Shown: piece by piece, positions 35,541-46,055 of the stretch
How the letters are laid out: each line of letters starts with the position of its first letter
How positions within the stretch are numbered: the first letter of the stretch is position 1
Program-made: the position numbers and the translations under genes
Notes under the pieces: model-generated
The model's input: the letters and a program-made list of their open reading frames with translations, nothing else
The model's database searches: none
Told to the model about the DNA's origin: nothing
Assembly: GCF_016900775.1 (NCBI RefSeq)
Contig: NZ_JACJKN010000008.1
Location: 33,626 to 97,625, forward strand
Length of the DNA stretch: 64,000 bases
DNA from: Olsenella uli
Lineage (GTDB): Bacteria; Actinomycetota; Coriobacteriia; Coriobacteriales; Atopobiaceae
Direction: 5' to 3'

Positions 35541-37000
35541 TGAAGTTTCTTAAACGGCAGACTACGGAACTTTCAGTTAAATCATCAGCATTAATTCAGC
35601 TCGCATCAAAGATGTGCAATGTTGTTGCTCAGCTTTCCGTCACTATGGTGCTTGCCCGGTTGCTTACACCTGAAGAATATGGCATCGTCGCTGTTCTTTC
35701 GGTATTTACCGGTTTTTTCTCACTTTTGTCCGATATGGGGCTTTCTTCGGCAATCATTCAATTCGATGACCTAACTCAAGATGATTACGGCCATTTATTT
35801 ACCATTTCGTTCTTATTTGGCCTTGCCCTTTCATTCGCGTTCTTCCTGCTATCTCTTTGTATTTCAGTAGCTTATTCAAATAGGCTATATGTGCCTCTCG
35901 GTGCCATATTGATGATTTCGGTTTTCTTTAATTCATTGAATATGGTTCCAAATGGCTTGCTGTTAAGAAAAAAGCGTTATGACCTGATTGGTTTTAGGTT
36001 AGTGTCGAGCACAATTATCGTCGGTCTACTTACCATCGCGCTCGCCTGTTTAGGTTTAGGTTGCTTTGCGATTGTCTTACAGTCGGTGCTCGGTTCGTTT
36101 TTCGTTTTTATTTGGAATTGGATTTCTTCTCCTGTTAGGTTTGTGAAGGGGTCTCCGTTTCCCACGCTTAAAAGAGTCGGTAAGTACTCTGTATTCCAAT
36201 TTGGTACACAGGCGATTGGTTACTTTGCCGGTAACTTGGATTCGCTTCTGGTGGGAAAGTTTTTTGGGCCTTCGGATTTGGGGCAGTACAACAAGGCTTA
36301 TTCACTTTCCGGTTATCCCAATGCCTATCTTGTGGGAACGCTCACCGATATCATGCATCCCTATTTGGCTTCCTTGCAGCATGATCAAAATGCTCAATAT
36401 GTGCGATTCATTAAAATGGCAAAATGCATCTCTTTAATTGGGGCATGGTGTGCTGCAGTATTTTGCGCTTGTGGTAATGAGCTAATTCTTATCATGTACG
36501 GAGATCAATGGGTTGCTGCAGGCCCCTTGCTCCAAATCATGTCTCTTTCGATATATGTTCGCGCTCTTAACGGTGCGCACGCCCCATTGCTAATGGGAAC
36601 AGGTAGATCAGACTATCTGATGAGAAGTACCACAATCAACACGCTAATGACGGTGTTCATGATTTGCCTTGGCGTTGCATTAGGAAGTATTACGTGTGTG
36701 GCGATAACCATTACCTTCGCATATAACCTTGAGTTGATTGCTCCGGTGTATTACTGCATTAAAAAGACCCTTAATAGGTCAATTCGGGAATACGCCATGA
36801 ACTTTATACCGGAAATCATCTCAATGGTTGTTAGCTTGGCTATCGGACTGGCGTTGCCCGAGATAACTGGGAATTTGGTCGGTTCTTTTCTGCTGCGCGC
36901 CGTATGCGTTTCGGGCATCTATCTTGCAATAAATATTGCGCTCGGTCAGAAAAAGTATCTATCTGACTTATTTGGACAGCTTAAGCATAAGTTTAATTAA
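35540..37000 (+). CDS. wzx: Polysaccharide flippase (Wzx/MATE-like fold)
   Basis: A 486-residue membrane protein with about 12-14 hydrophobic segments of the polysaccharide-export (WzxC-like) family. It starts KQTTELSVKSSALIQLASKM-like with LARLLTPEEYGIVAVLSVF, the hallmark early region, and has GYFAGNLDSLLVGKFFGPSDLGQYNKAY in the middle. It would move lipid-linked repeat units across the membrane. The start ATG 35540 overlaps the previous stop. AT-rich like its neighbours. Confidence 0.9.
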   Translation: MKFLKRQTTELSVKSSALIQLASKMCNVVAQLSVTMVLARLLTPEEYGIVAVLSVFTGFFSLLSDMGLSSAIIQFDDLTQDDYGHLFTISFLFGLALSFAFFLLSLCISVAYSNRLYVPLGAILMISVFFNSLNMVPNGLLLRKKRYDLIGFRLVSSTIIVGLLTIALACLGLGCFAIVLQSVLGSFFVFIWNWISSPVRFVKGSPFPTLKRVGKYSVFQFGTQAIGYFAGNLDSLLVGKFFGPSDLGQYNKAYSLSGYPNAYLVGTLTDIMHPYLASLQHDQNAQYVRFIKMAKCISLIGAWCAAVFCACGNELILIMYGDQWVAAGPLLQIMSLSIYVRALNGAHAPLLMGTGRSDYLMRSTTINTLMTVFMICLGVALGSITCVAITITFAYNLELIAPVYYCIKKTLNRSIREYAMNFIPEIISMVVSLAIGLALPEITGNLVGSFLLRAVCVSGIYLAINIALGQKKYLSDLFGQLKHKFN

Positions 37001-37015
37001 CGAAACAATGGGTTT

Positions 37016-38284
37016 ATGATGCTCAAAAATCGAACGATTTTGCCGTGCAAACTGATATTAATAGTATTAATTTCATATTATTGTGGGTTAACAGATGCTA
37101 TTTTGCCATTTGTAGATGAACGAGTATTTACATTTAGCGGCTTAATAGCAGTCGTGCTTATTGATTTAAGTCTTTTTGCAAAAGGTCTTTCAATCGTAAG
37201 AATCAGGCCATTTGATTGCCTATACGGATTTCTATTCGTTGGCATCATTGGTTTTTGCGGCATGCATACTTATATATCTGGGTATGCTAATTCGACGCAA
37301 GTTCTTTCATATGCGATCAGTTGCGTTTTACCGCTTCTGTCATTACCGCTCTTATACCAGGTCAAAGAAGACGATGACGCACTATACCTGTGGGTGGACC
37401 TTTTCATTGGACTTGTCGTTGCAAGCATAATTATACGAATGCTCAACTGCCTGTTATTTGAAATAACTCATACAGCTTTTTTGCCTAAGGTATTGGGTGT
37501 GATTCGTGGAGGCCATGTTACAGCTAGTGTTTATGCCCTAGATGTAATTTTATTTTTTATCGAGTTATACCGGGGTTTTAATTATTATCGCGCCACGAAA
37601 AAGCTGAACAAAGATGCATACCTTTGCCTGCTGGTCATTGTGTTTTTCTCCGTTTTTGCACGTGGCAGAATGCAAATCCTGTGCGTATTGTCTTCCCTTA
37701 TGATATTCCTACTTTTTCAAAAACTCAAAAGCGGCGATAAAGCCCTGTTCATTTTGGTTCTTGCCTGTCTTGGGGTAGTATTTTTTCTAACGCCCTATGC
37801 TAAAAATCTAATGGACACTGCCTCATCTGCTTCTTCCGATGTTTTAGCAGTTAACTATGATGGAAGCATTTTGTTTCAGGGCCCAACGGATAATACTGCC
37901 TCTGTTAGGCTTTTCACTATTAAACATGGCTGGGAAATGATGAAACAAGATCCGACTGGTACTGGTCTTGTTTACTATGGAACACCTAGATTTAAAGCTT
38001 TCTTCCCTATTGGCTCAAATGATGACCTTGGATATATAGGGACTATTTTTACATTCGGATATATTTCAGTTTTATTTATTGCGCCGCTCATACTGTGGGG
38101 GTTTAAGCAATCATTTACGGTTCGCAGGCAGCCATTGTTTCAGCTAAGGCTATCGATAGTTGCCTATCTGCTCGTAAGTGGAATTTCTTTAAGTTTATTC
38201 GACCTTTCACGTATTGCCGCGCTTCCATTTTTCATTTGTCTGTTATCAGCTGAATCGAAAAATATATTCAGGGATATTTATTAA
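37016..38284 (+). CDS. wzy: O-antigen/EPS polymerase-like membrane protein (Wzy)
   Basis: A 422-residue protein with about 10-12 hydrophobic segments and one long extracytoplasmic loop (about residues 265-335, containing the ARG near FARGRMQ upstream and GWEMMKQDPTGTGLVYYG), the usual Wzy layout. Sequence is poorly conserved in this family, so the call rests on topology and on its position after the flippase. It would link repeat units outside the membrane. ATG 37016 or 37019 may start it; no strong ribosome site. AT-rich. Confidence 0.78.
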   Translation: MMLKNRTILPCKLILIVLISYYCGLTDAILPFVDERVFTFSGLIAVVLIDLSLFAKGLSIVRIRPFDCLYGFLFVGIIGFCGMHTYISGYANSTQVLSYAISCVLPLLSLPLLYQVKEDDDALYLWVDLFIGLVVASIIIRMLNCLLFEITHTAFLPKVLGVIRGGHVTASVYALDVILFFIELYRGFNYYRATKKLNKDAYLCLLVIVFFSVFARGRMQILCVLSSLMIFLLFQKLKSGDKALFILVLACLGVVFFLTPYAKNLMDTASSASSDVLAVNYDGSILFQGPTDNTASVRLFTIKHGWEMMKQDPTGTGLVYYGTPRFKAFFPIGSNDDLGYIGTIFTFGYISVLFIAPLILWGFKQSFTVRRQPLFQLRLSIVAYLLVSGISLSLFDLSRIAALPFFICLLSAESKNIFRDIY

Positions 38285-38360
38285 TAAGCGAGCTATTAGT
38301 CTCAACTTAAAAGCTATTGACTTGCTTTCATTACGATATTTTTCTAGGTAGGGAGTATTT

Positions 38361-39493
38361 ATGAAAAATAACCTAGAGCTTCTTTATTGTGCGGAATGGG
38401 CTAAAGACAGGGAACGTTCGTGGTCTGGGACGACCTACGGACTGAGACAGGCTTTATGTGCGCATTTTCAGCTTCGCGACTTCGATTTGCCAAACTGTTC
38501 TGAATCGCTAATTTTTCGGTTAAACAATAGGGTGCGCAATTATCTTGGTATTCGAGATTTTGAGCTTTCAAAAATGCGCATGCAGCAATCGGAATGTAAT
38601 AAGCATTCATCTGATTTTAAAAAGACGGCAATCTTCCAATTTTCTGAGGTGCCCGCGGTTGAAAATGGGGAATCCCATTATATTTATCAAGATCTTCCCG
38701 TTGAGTGGCTTTGGAATTGCCGGAACGATAATCCAGAACTTTTTAAATACACTGGTTCTTATTATCAAAACATTTCAACTAAAGCCTTTAAAGCGCGTCT
38801 TAAGCTACAACGCCAGTTCTATAACGAATGCCGTGGCGTTTTTACAATGGGCAAATGGCTTGCCAAATACCTTGTGTGCGAGTGCGGTTTGCCCATTGAA
38901 AAAGTACACCATGTGGGGGGGGTATCAATAGTTCTCCACGTTGCATAGATCCGTTGAGTAGACATCAAAATACATTCCTATTTGCAGGAAGGGATTTTGA
39001 GCGAAAGGGCGGAGATCTTGTACTCGAAGCCTTCGCTAAACTTATTGAAGCTGGAAATGATTATCGATTAATAATTGCCGGTCCAGAAGATAATCCTGCA
39101 CCAGGTGCTCGCGGAGTCCAATTTGTTGGCGATGTAGACAACGAATGTCTAGGCAACTTAATGGCAACGTCAGATGTCTTCGTCATGCCATCTCGGTTTG
39201 AAGCATATGGTCTTGTCTTTCCAGAGGCCAAAGCTGCCGGTTTGCCTTGCATTGGTACAGACAAATTTGAAATGCCTTACTTTATTGAAGATGGAATGAC
39301 TGGCAGAACCGTCAGCAGTGAGAGCGTTGAGGAACTTTCTCTTGCGATGCAAGACTGTCTGCGAAGCGAGCTAATTCGGGAACAATCAATGAAACGCTCT
39401 TCCGAAGTGCAGAAGGAATACTGCTGGGATTCGGTAGCCAAAAGAATCGAGCTTGTAATTAATGAAGATATGCATTCAGAAACAGCAATCTGA
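38361..39493 (+). pseudogene. Phase-variable glycosyltransferase family 4 gene, out of frame here
   Basis: The reading frame from ATG 38361 (MKNNLELLYCAEWAKDRERS) runs 195 residues to TAG 38946, ending shortly after a run of eight Gs (38915-38922). The missing half continues in another frame: TFLFAGRDFERKGGDLVLEA, MPSRFEAYGLVFPEAKAAGLP. Adding one G restores HHVGGGINSSP and a continuous 377-residue GT4 enzyme, with VGGGIN at the expected hinge. The sequenced cell therefore carries an OFF allele. A plain decayed gene is the alternative, but a frameshift exactly at a poly-G tract favours phase variation. Confidence 0.85.
38915..38922. repeat. Poly-G tract (G8) in the last glycosyltransferase gene
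   Basis: Eight consecutive Gs in an otherwise AT-rich gene. Nine (or six) would keep the frame open. Confidence 0.9.
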
Positions 39494-39516
39494 ACAAATT
39501 TTTTTAGGAGTATAAG

Positions 39517-40416
39517 ATGAAGGGCATCATCCTAGCAGGTGGGTCCGGCACGCGCCTTTACCCGCTCACGCTCGTGACCTCCAAGCAGCTGCTGCCGGTC
39601 TACGACAAGCCCATGATCTACTACCCGCTTAGCACCCTCATGCTGGCGGGCATCCGGGACATCCTCATTATTTCGACGCCGACGGACCTCCCCAACTTCG
39701 AGCGCCTGCTCGGGGACGGCTCGCGCTACGGCGTCAACCTCTCCTACGCCGAGCAGCCGAGCCCGGACGGCCTGGCGCAGGCGTTCACCATCGGCGAGGA
39801 CTTCATCGCCGGCGAGCCGTGCGCGCTGGTGCTCGGCGACAACATCTTCTACGGCAACGGCCTGTCGCGCCACCTGACGCGCGCCGTGCAGAACGCCGAG
39901 TCGGGCAGGGCCACGGTCTTCGGCTACCACGTGGACGACCCCGAGCGCTTCGGCGTCGTGGAGTTCGATGCGCAGGGGAGGGCCGTCTCCATCGAGGAGA
40001 AGCCCGCGGAGCCCAAGAGCTCCTATGCCGTCACCGGCCTGTACTTCTACCCGGGCGACGTCGCCGCCAAGGCGCACGAAGTGAGGCCCTCGGCCCGCGG
40101 CGAGCTGGAGATCACCGACCTCAACCGGATGTACCTGGGGGAGGGGACGCTGTCCGTGGTGACCCTGGGCCGCGGCTACGCGTGGCTGGACACCGGCACC
40201 ATGGAGAGCCTGCACGAGGCGGCGGAGTTCGTCCGCGCCGTGGAGCACTCCCAGGACCTGCCCGTGTCCGTGCCCGAGGAGATCGCCTGGGAGAACGGCT
40301 GGATCACGACCGCCGGGCTCGAGGAGGCCGCGAAGGCCTACGGCAAGTCGGTCTACGGGCGGCACCTGAGGAAGGTCGCCGCCGGCGAGATCGTCAACAG
40401 CCCGCGCGAGTACTAA
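39517..40416 (+). CDS. rfbA: Glucose-1-phosphate thymidylyltransferase
   Basis: A 299-residue nucleotidyltransferase making dTDP-glucose, the first step to dTDP-L-rhamnose. [18 protein letters not shown] is the signature nucleotide loop; [18 protein letters not shown] and VLGDNIFYG follow. TAGGAG precedes ATG 39517. Composition returns sharply to GC-rich here. First of the rml block rfbA-rfbB-rfbCD. Confidence 0.97.
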   Translation: MKGIILAGGSGTRLYPLTLVTSKQLLPVYDKPMIYYPLSTLMLAGIRDILIISTPTDLPNFERLLGDGSRYGVNLSYAEQPSPDGLAQAFTIGEDFIAGEPCALVLGDNIFYGNGLSRHLTRAVQNAESGRATVFGYHVDDPERFGVVEFDAQGRAVSIEEKPAEPKSSYAVTGLYFYPGDVAAKAHEVRPSARGELEITDLNRMYLGEGTLSVVTLGRGYAWLDTGTMESLHEAAEFVRAVEHSQDLPVSVPEEIAWENGWITTAGLEEAAKAYGKSVYGRHLRKVAAGEIVNSPREY

Positions 40417-41463
<1,047 letters not shown>

Positions 41464-41533
41464 GCCGAACCCCGGCGTACCGCACTTCGGGCGCCCCCGG
41501 TTACCCAACCTCTTCGATAGGAGCTTTTCCCAC

Positions 41534-42991
41534 ATGTCAGACATCGCATTCGAGAAGGACCTGAAGGTCACCGAGACCGGCATCGGGGGCCTCAGGGTCG
41601 TCGACCTGGCCGTCCACGGCGACTCGCGCGGCTGGTTCAAGGAGAACTGGCAGCGCGCCAAGATGACCGGGCTTGGCATCCCCGACCTCAAGGTCGTCCA
41701 GAACAACGTCTCCTACAACGACAGCCGCGGCGTCACCCGCGGCATCCACGCGGAGCCCTGGGACAAGTTCATCTCCGTTGCCCGCGGCAGCGTATTCGGC
41801 GCCTGGGTGGACCTGCGCGAGGGCAGCGCCACCTACGGGAAGGTATTCACCTGCACGCTCGACCCGAGCAGGGCCATCTACGTCCCGCGCGGCGTGGGCA
41901 ACTCCTTCCAGGCGCTCGAGGACGGCACCGCCTACACCTACCTGGTGGACGCCCACTGGTCGCTCGAACTGAAGAGGACCTACACCTTCGTGAACCTCGC
42001 CGACCCGGAGCTTAACATCCAGTGGCCGATCCCTCTCGACCGGGCAACCGTCTCCGAGGCCGACCTCAACCACCCGATGCTGAAGGACGTAGTCCCCATG
42101 GCGCCCAAGAGGACCCTCGTCACCGGCTGCAACGGCCAGCTGGGCCATGCGGTCCGCGCGCTGGCCGAGGAGCGCGGGGTCGCCAAGGACTTCGACTTCT
42201 GCGACATCGACACCTTCGACATGTCCGACCCGGACGCCTACTCAAAATACGACTGGTCGCTCTACGGCACCGTGATCAACTGCGGGGCCTACACCGCGGT
42301 GGACAGGGCCGAGACCCCCGAGGGCCGCGTGACCGCCTGGAAGGCCAACGCCACCGGCCCGGCGCTGCTCGCCCGCACCTGCGCCGAGCACGGGATCACG
42401 CTCGTCCACGTGTCCTCCGACTACGTCTTCGACGGCACCGCCGAGGTCCACGCCGAGGAGGAGCCCTTCAGCCCGCTTTCCGTCTACGGCCAGACCAAGG
42501 CCGCCGGCGACATCGCCGTGGCGGGGTGCCCGCGCCACTACATCATGCGCAGCTCCTGGGTCATCGGCGAGGGCCACAACTTCGTCAAGACCATGAAGGG
42601 GCTCTCCGACCGCGTCGCCGACCCGGACGACAAGTTGGAGCAGGTCACCGTCGTGGATGACCAGCTGGGCCGCCTGACCTTCACGCGCGACATGGCCGAG
42701 GCCATCTTCCACGTGCTGGGGACGCACGCCCCCTACGGCACCTATAACTGCACCGGCTCGGGTGCGGTCAGGTCCTGGGCGGACATCGCCCGCGCCGTCT
42801 TCGATGCCGCCAACGGTAACGGCGACAGGGTCGTGCCGGTGGGCACCGCCGACTACTATGCCAGTGCCGCCGGTCCCATCGCCCCGCGCCCGGTGCACTC
42901 CGCGCTGGACCTGTCCAAGCTCGAGTCAGTCGGCTTTCACATGCCGGACTGGGAGGAAGAGCTGGGGGAGTACCTGAGCGTTACCTGCTAA
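41534..42991 (+). CDS. rfbCD: Fused dTDP-4-dehydrorhamnose 3,5-epimerase / reductase (RmlC-RmlD)
   Basis: A 485-residue bifunctional protein. Residues about 1-190 are an RmlC cupin (GDSRGWFKENW, GVTRGIHAEPWDKFISVARG with the active His), followed by an RmlD reductase from about residue 195 (TLVTGCNGQLGHAVRAL NAD(P)-binding loop; VSSDYVFDG; YGQTKAAGD catalytic Tyr/Lys). Together they finish dTDP-L-rhamnose. Such fusions are known in actinobacteria. The gene follows rfbB after 70 bases. Confidence 0.95.
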   Translation: MSDIAFEKDLKVTETGIGGLRVVDLAVHGDSRGWFKENWQRAKMTGLGIPDLKVVQNNVSYNDSRGVTRGIHAEPWDKFISVARGSVFGAWVDLREGSATYGKVFTCTLDPSRAIYVPRGVGNSFQALEDGTAYTYLVDAHWSLELKRTYTFVNLADPELNIQWPIPLDRATVSEADLNHPMLKDVVPMAPKRTLVTGCNGQLGHAVRALAEERGVAKDFDFCDIDTFDMSDPDAYSKYDWSLYGTVINCGAYTAVDRAETPEGRVTAWKANATGPALLARTCAEHGITLVHVSSDYVFDGTAEVHAEEEPFSPLSVYGQTKAAGDIAVAGCPRHYIMRSSWVIGEGHNFVKTMKGLSDRVADPDDKLEQVTVVDDQLGRLTFTRDMAEAIFHVLGTHAPYGTYNCTGSGAVRSWADIARAVFDAANGNGDRVVPVGTADYYASAAGPIAPRPVHSALDLSKLESVGFHMPDWEEELGEYLSVTC

Positions 42992-43049
42992 TCCCGTCCA
43001 TCTATATCCTGCTACGTTCTTTGAAACTAGATAAGGAGTCATTTGAGAC

Positions 43050-44051
43050 ATGATCATCACTCGTACACCCTTCCGCATGTCGTTCTTCGGAGGCGGCACC
43101 GACATGCCCGAGTTCTTCAACGAGCACGGTGGCTCGGTCATCTCGACCACGTTCGACAAGTACTGCTACGTCACGGCGCGCCACCTGCCGCGCTTCTTCG
43201 ATTACTCGACGGAGCTCGTCTACTCAAAGATCGAGCGGGTCTCCGACCCCTCCGAGCTCGAGCACCCCGCCGTGCGTAACGCCATGCAGATGCTCGACAT
43301 GCGCGAGATGCGCATCGCCTATGAGGCCGACCTGCCCGCCCGCTCGGGCCTGGGTACCTCGTCCTCCTTCGCCGTGGGCCTGCTCAACGCGTTCCACTGC
43401 ATGAAGGGTACCTACGCCTCCAAAGACCGCCTGGCCAGGGAGGCAATAAAGCTGGAGCGAGAGCTGTGCGCCGAGGCCGGCGGCTGGCAGGACCAGATCG
43501 CCGCCGCGTACGGCGGCCTCAACCGCATCGACTTTGCCGACGGGGACTTCTCCGTTCGCCCGATTGTCATCTCCCCGGAGCGCAAGCGTGAGCTCAACTC
43601 CAACCTGATGATGTTCTTCACGGGCTTCACCCGCTTCTCCTCGGACATGCAGAAGGCCAACCGGGTTGCCGACAAGACTGCCCAGCTTATAGAGATGCTG
43701 TCGCTGGTCGACGTCGCCGAGGGCTTGCTCGTCGACAAGTCGGCGGACCTATCTGAGTTCGGCCGCCTGCTCGACACTACCTGGCGCCTCAAGCGCGGCA
43801 CCGGCTCCCAGGTCTCCACCGGCTCCATCGACGCCCTGTACGAGCGCGGCCTCAAGGCCGGTGCGCTCGGCGGCAAGCTGCTGGGCGCCGGCGGGGGAGG
43901 GTTCCTCGTCTTCTACGTGGAGCCCGACGCTCGGGAGTCCGTGCGCCGGGCGATGTCCGACCTGCTCTACATACCGTTCGAGTTCGAGGACGGCGGCACC
44001 TCCGTCGCCTACTACGGGCCCGAGGACTACGACCTGGAGGGATCTCGCTAA
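43050..44051 (+). CDS. hddA: D-glycero-alpha-D-manno-heptose-7-phosphate kinase (GHMP family)
   Basis: A 333-residue GHMP kinase. RTPFRMSFFGGGTDMPEFF is the family start, DLPARSGLGTSSSFAVG the phosphate loop, and LGGKLLGAGGGGFLVFYV the C-terminal motif. HddA phosphorylates C1 of heptose 7-phosphate in GDP-heptose synthesis. AAGGAG precedes ATG 43050. It overlaps gmhA by one base (TAATG), and the fused HddC-GmhB gene follows, which supports the heptose assignment over other GHMP substrates. Confidence 0.92.
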   Translation: MIITRTPFRMSFFGGGTDMPEFFNEHGGSVISTTFDKYCYVTARHLPRFFDYSTELVYSKIERVSDPSELEHPAVRNAMQMLDMREMRIAYEADLPARSGLGTSSSFAVGLLNAFHCMKGTYASKDRLAREAIKLERELCAEAGGWQDQIAAAYGGLNRIDFADGDFSVRPIVISPERKRELNSNLMMFFTGFTRFSSDMQKANRVADKTAQLIEMLSLVDVAEGLLVDKSADLSEFGRLLDTTWRLKRGTGSQVSTGSIDALYERGLKAGALGGKLLGAGGGGFLVFYVEPDARESVRRAMSDLLYIPFEFEDGGTSVAYYGPEDYDLEGSR

Positions 44052-44707
44052 TGGATGCCAAGTGCCCCCAGACGGGCGAGGAGTGCCTGTCCACCTTCTT
44101 CGAAAACTATCCCGAGATGCTGGCCTGCGAGGCCGAGGTCCGTGCGGCCCGCGTCCTGATTGCCGGCTCCTTCCGATCCGGCGGCAAGCTGCTCGTGTGC
44201 GGCAACGGCGGCTCCGCAGCCGACTCTGAACACGCGGTCGGCGAGCTCATGAAGAGCTTTCGCTTCAAGCGCCCGGTCGATAGGGCCTTCGCCGATGCCT
44301 ATCGAGTGGTGAATGGCGCCGACGTCCCCGCGTGGCTCGAGGGTTCGCTTCCCGCCATCTCGCTCGTTTCGCAGACGGCGCTCTCAACCGCGTTCGGCAA
44401 CGACGAGGCGGCCGTTGGCGTCTTCGCCCAGCAGGTGTACGGCTACGGCGAGCCCGGCGACGTCTTGCTCGCCATCTCGACGTCGGGTAACTCCGCCAAC
44501 GTCGTCGAGGCAGTGAAGGTCGCCCGTGCCAAGGGCGTGCGTGTGGTCTCGCTCACCGGATCTAAAGAGTCCAAGCTTACCGGCATCTCGGATGTCTGCG
44601 TCCGTGTTCCCCGCGACGAGGTCTTCCGCGTCCAGGAGCTGCACCTGCCCACCTACCACGTGCTGTGCGCAGCAGTGGAGGCGGACATGTTCGGGGGTGT
44701 CGAATAG
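44051..44707 (+). CDS. gmhA: Sedoheptulose-7-phosphate isomerase
   Basis: A 218-residue SIS-domain protein that makes D-glycero-D-manno-heptose 7-phosphate. LLVCGNGGSAADSEHAVGELMKSF is the GmhA signature, and DVLLAISTSGNSANVVEA is the phosphate-binding SIS motif. It is in a tight operon: one-base overlap with hddA, and its stop abuts the next start codon. Confidence 0.95.
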   Translation: MDAKCPQTGEECLSTFFENYPEMLACEAEVRAARVLIAGSFRSGGKLLVCGNGGSAADSEHAVGELMKSFRFKRPVDRAFADAYRVVNGADVPAWLEGSLPAISLVSQTALSTAFGNDEAAVGVFAQQVYGYGEPGDVLLAISTSGNSANVVEAVKVARAKGVRVVSLTGSKESKLTGISDVCVRVPRDEVFRVQELHLPTYHVLCAAVEADMFGGVE

Positions 44708-45859
44708 ATGTGCCGTTACCGCGAAGCCATTGTGCTGGCGGGCGGCTTCGGCACCAGGCTCGCCCATGTCGTGCCCGATGTCTGTAAGCCCATGGCACCC
44801 GTCGCCGGCAGGCCGTTCCTGCGCTTCATCATGGATCAGCTCGCAGCGTCCGGCTTCGACCGCGTGGTCGTGGCCGACGGCTACCGTCGCGAGCAGATTG
44901 AGGATTTCTTCGGTTCTACGTATCGCGGCATGGCGGTTGAATACAGCCCCGAGGACACGCCGCTGTTTACCGGTGGCGCCGTGAAGAGGGCGCTCGGCAG
45001 GTGCCAGTCGGACTGGGTCTTCGTCCTGAACGGGGACACCTGGCTCGATGTGGACTTCGCCGCTATGGAGGCGGCCACGTGCGGCGCCGCCGATAACGTC
45101 TCGGCCGTCATCGCCGTCAAACGCATGCGCGACTTCGAGCGCTACGGCACGGTCGATGTCGACGCCGGCGGCGCCCTGACCGCCTTCCACGAGAAGCGCC
45201 CGTGCGAGGAGGGTTTGATCAACGCTGGCGTCTACCTGCTGCGCAGGGATGCCCTGGGTGACATGCCCGAGAAGTTCTCGCTGGAGAGCGACTTCTTCGA
45301 GTGCGTTGTCGGCGAAGGTGCGCTGTGCGCGGCGGAGTGTGACGGCGGCTTCATCGACATCGGTGTGCCCGAGGACTACGAGCTCGCCCAGACCATGCTC
45401 GCGCCGCTCGCAAAGTCGTGGAAGCTCGCCATGTTCGACCGCGACGGCACGATCAACGTGGACACGGGACACCTGCACGAGCCGGATAAGCTCGAGCTGA
45501 TCCCCTCCACGGTCGACATCATGCGTGGCTACTCCGAGGACCCCGACTACAAGGTCGTCGTGGTGACCAATCAGGCCGGCATCGCCAAGGGCCTTTACAC
45601 CGAGGCCGACATGCGGAATCTCCATCGCTACATGGAGGTCGAGCTGGAGAAGCTCGGCGTCCATGTGGACGCCTGGTACTTCTGCCCGCACCATCCCGAC
45701 TACACGGGTCCGTGCAAGTGCCGTAAGCCTGCGCCGGGGATGCTACTGGCTGCGATGCGCGACTTCGATGCTAATGCGGTCGATTGCGTTATGTACGGTG
45801 ATATGCCTACCGATGAAGCGGCCGCCAGGACAGCAGGCATCAATTTTATTCACGTTTGA
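44708..45859 (+). CDS. Fused heptose-1-phosphate guanylyltransferase (HddC) and heptose-1,7-bisphosphatase (GmhB)
   Basis: A 383-residue bifunctional protein. Residues about 8-235 form a nucleotidyltransferase (IVLAGGFGTRLAHVVPDVCKPM, LNGDTWLDVD). From about residue 238 a HAD phosphatase follows (LAMFDRDGTIN catalytic aspartates; VVTNQAGIAKG; CPHHPDYTG with CKCRKP zinc loop, as in GmhB). With hddA and gmhA this gives GDP-D-glycero-alpha-D-manno-heptose from sedoheptulose 7-phosphate. The two steps are consecutive, so fusion makes metabolic sense. Whether the sugar nucleotide is GDP is inferred from HddC relatives. Confidence 0.9.
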   Translation: MCRYREAIVLAGGFGTRLAHVVPDVCKPMAPVAGRPFLRFIMDQLAASGFDRVVVADGYRREQIEDFFGSTYRGMAVEYSPEDTPLFTGGAVKRALGRCQSDWVFVLNGDTWLDVDFAAMEAATCGAADNVSAVIAVKRMRDFERYGTVDVDAGGALTAFHEKRPCEEGLINAGVYLLRRDALGDMPEKFSLESDFFECVVGEGALCAAECDGGFIDIGVPEDYELAQTMLAPLAKSWKLAMFDRDGTINVDTGHLHEPDKLELIPSTVDIMRGYSEDPDYKVVVVTNQAGIAKGLYTEADMRNLHRYMEVELEKLGVHVDAWYFCPHHPDYTGPCKCRKPAPGMLLAAMRDFDANAVDCVMYGDMPTDEAAARTAGINFIHV

Positions 45860-46055
45860 TGCTGCCTTTATGACTACCCAAAAGTTCACTATTACGTAGT
45901 TGAATTTCAGGAGATGGCGGCTAGTGGCTGTGTTGGGCGCTAAGGCGAAATTTCAATAACTCTAACTTTGGAGCTGCTTGCTTTAACCTATATTGCAATG
46001 CTGTCGGTAAACTATCCTTCAATTTTCCCTTTCTGAACTTTGATCAACTTTGGAA

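Noticed and set aside
36982..37020. Frameshift or gene break between Wzx and Wzy
   Set aside because: Both genes are complete with normal ends; the short gap simply lacks a strong ribosome site.
38954..39493. Independent second glycosyltransferase gene starting at TTG 38954
   Set aside because: It lacks the N-terminal half of the fold and a ribosome site, and joins perfectly to the upstream frame when one G is added to the G8 tract.
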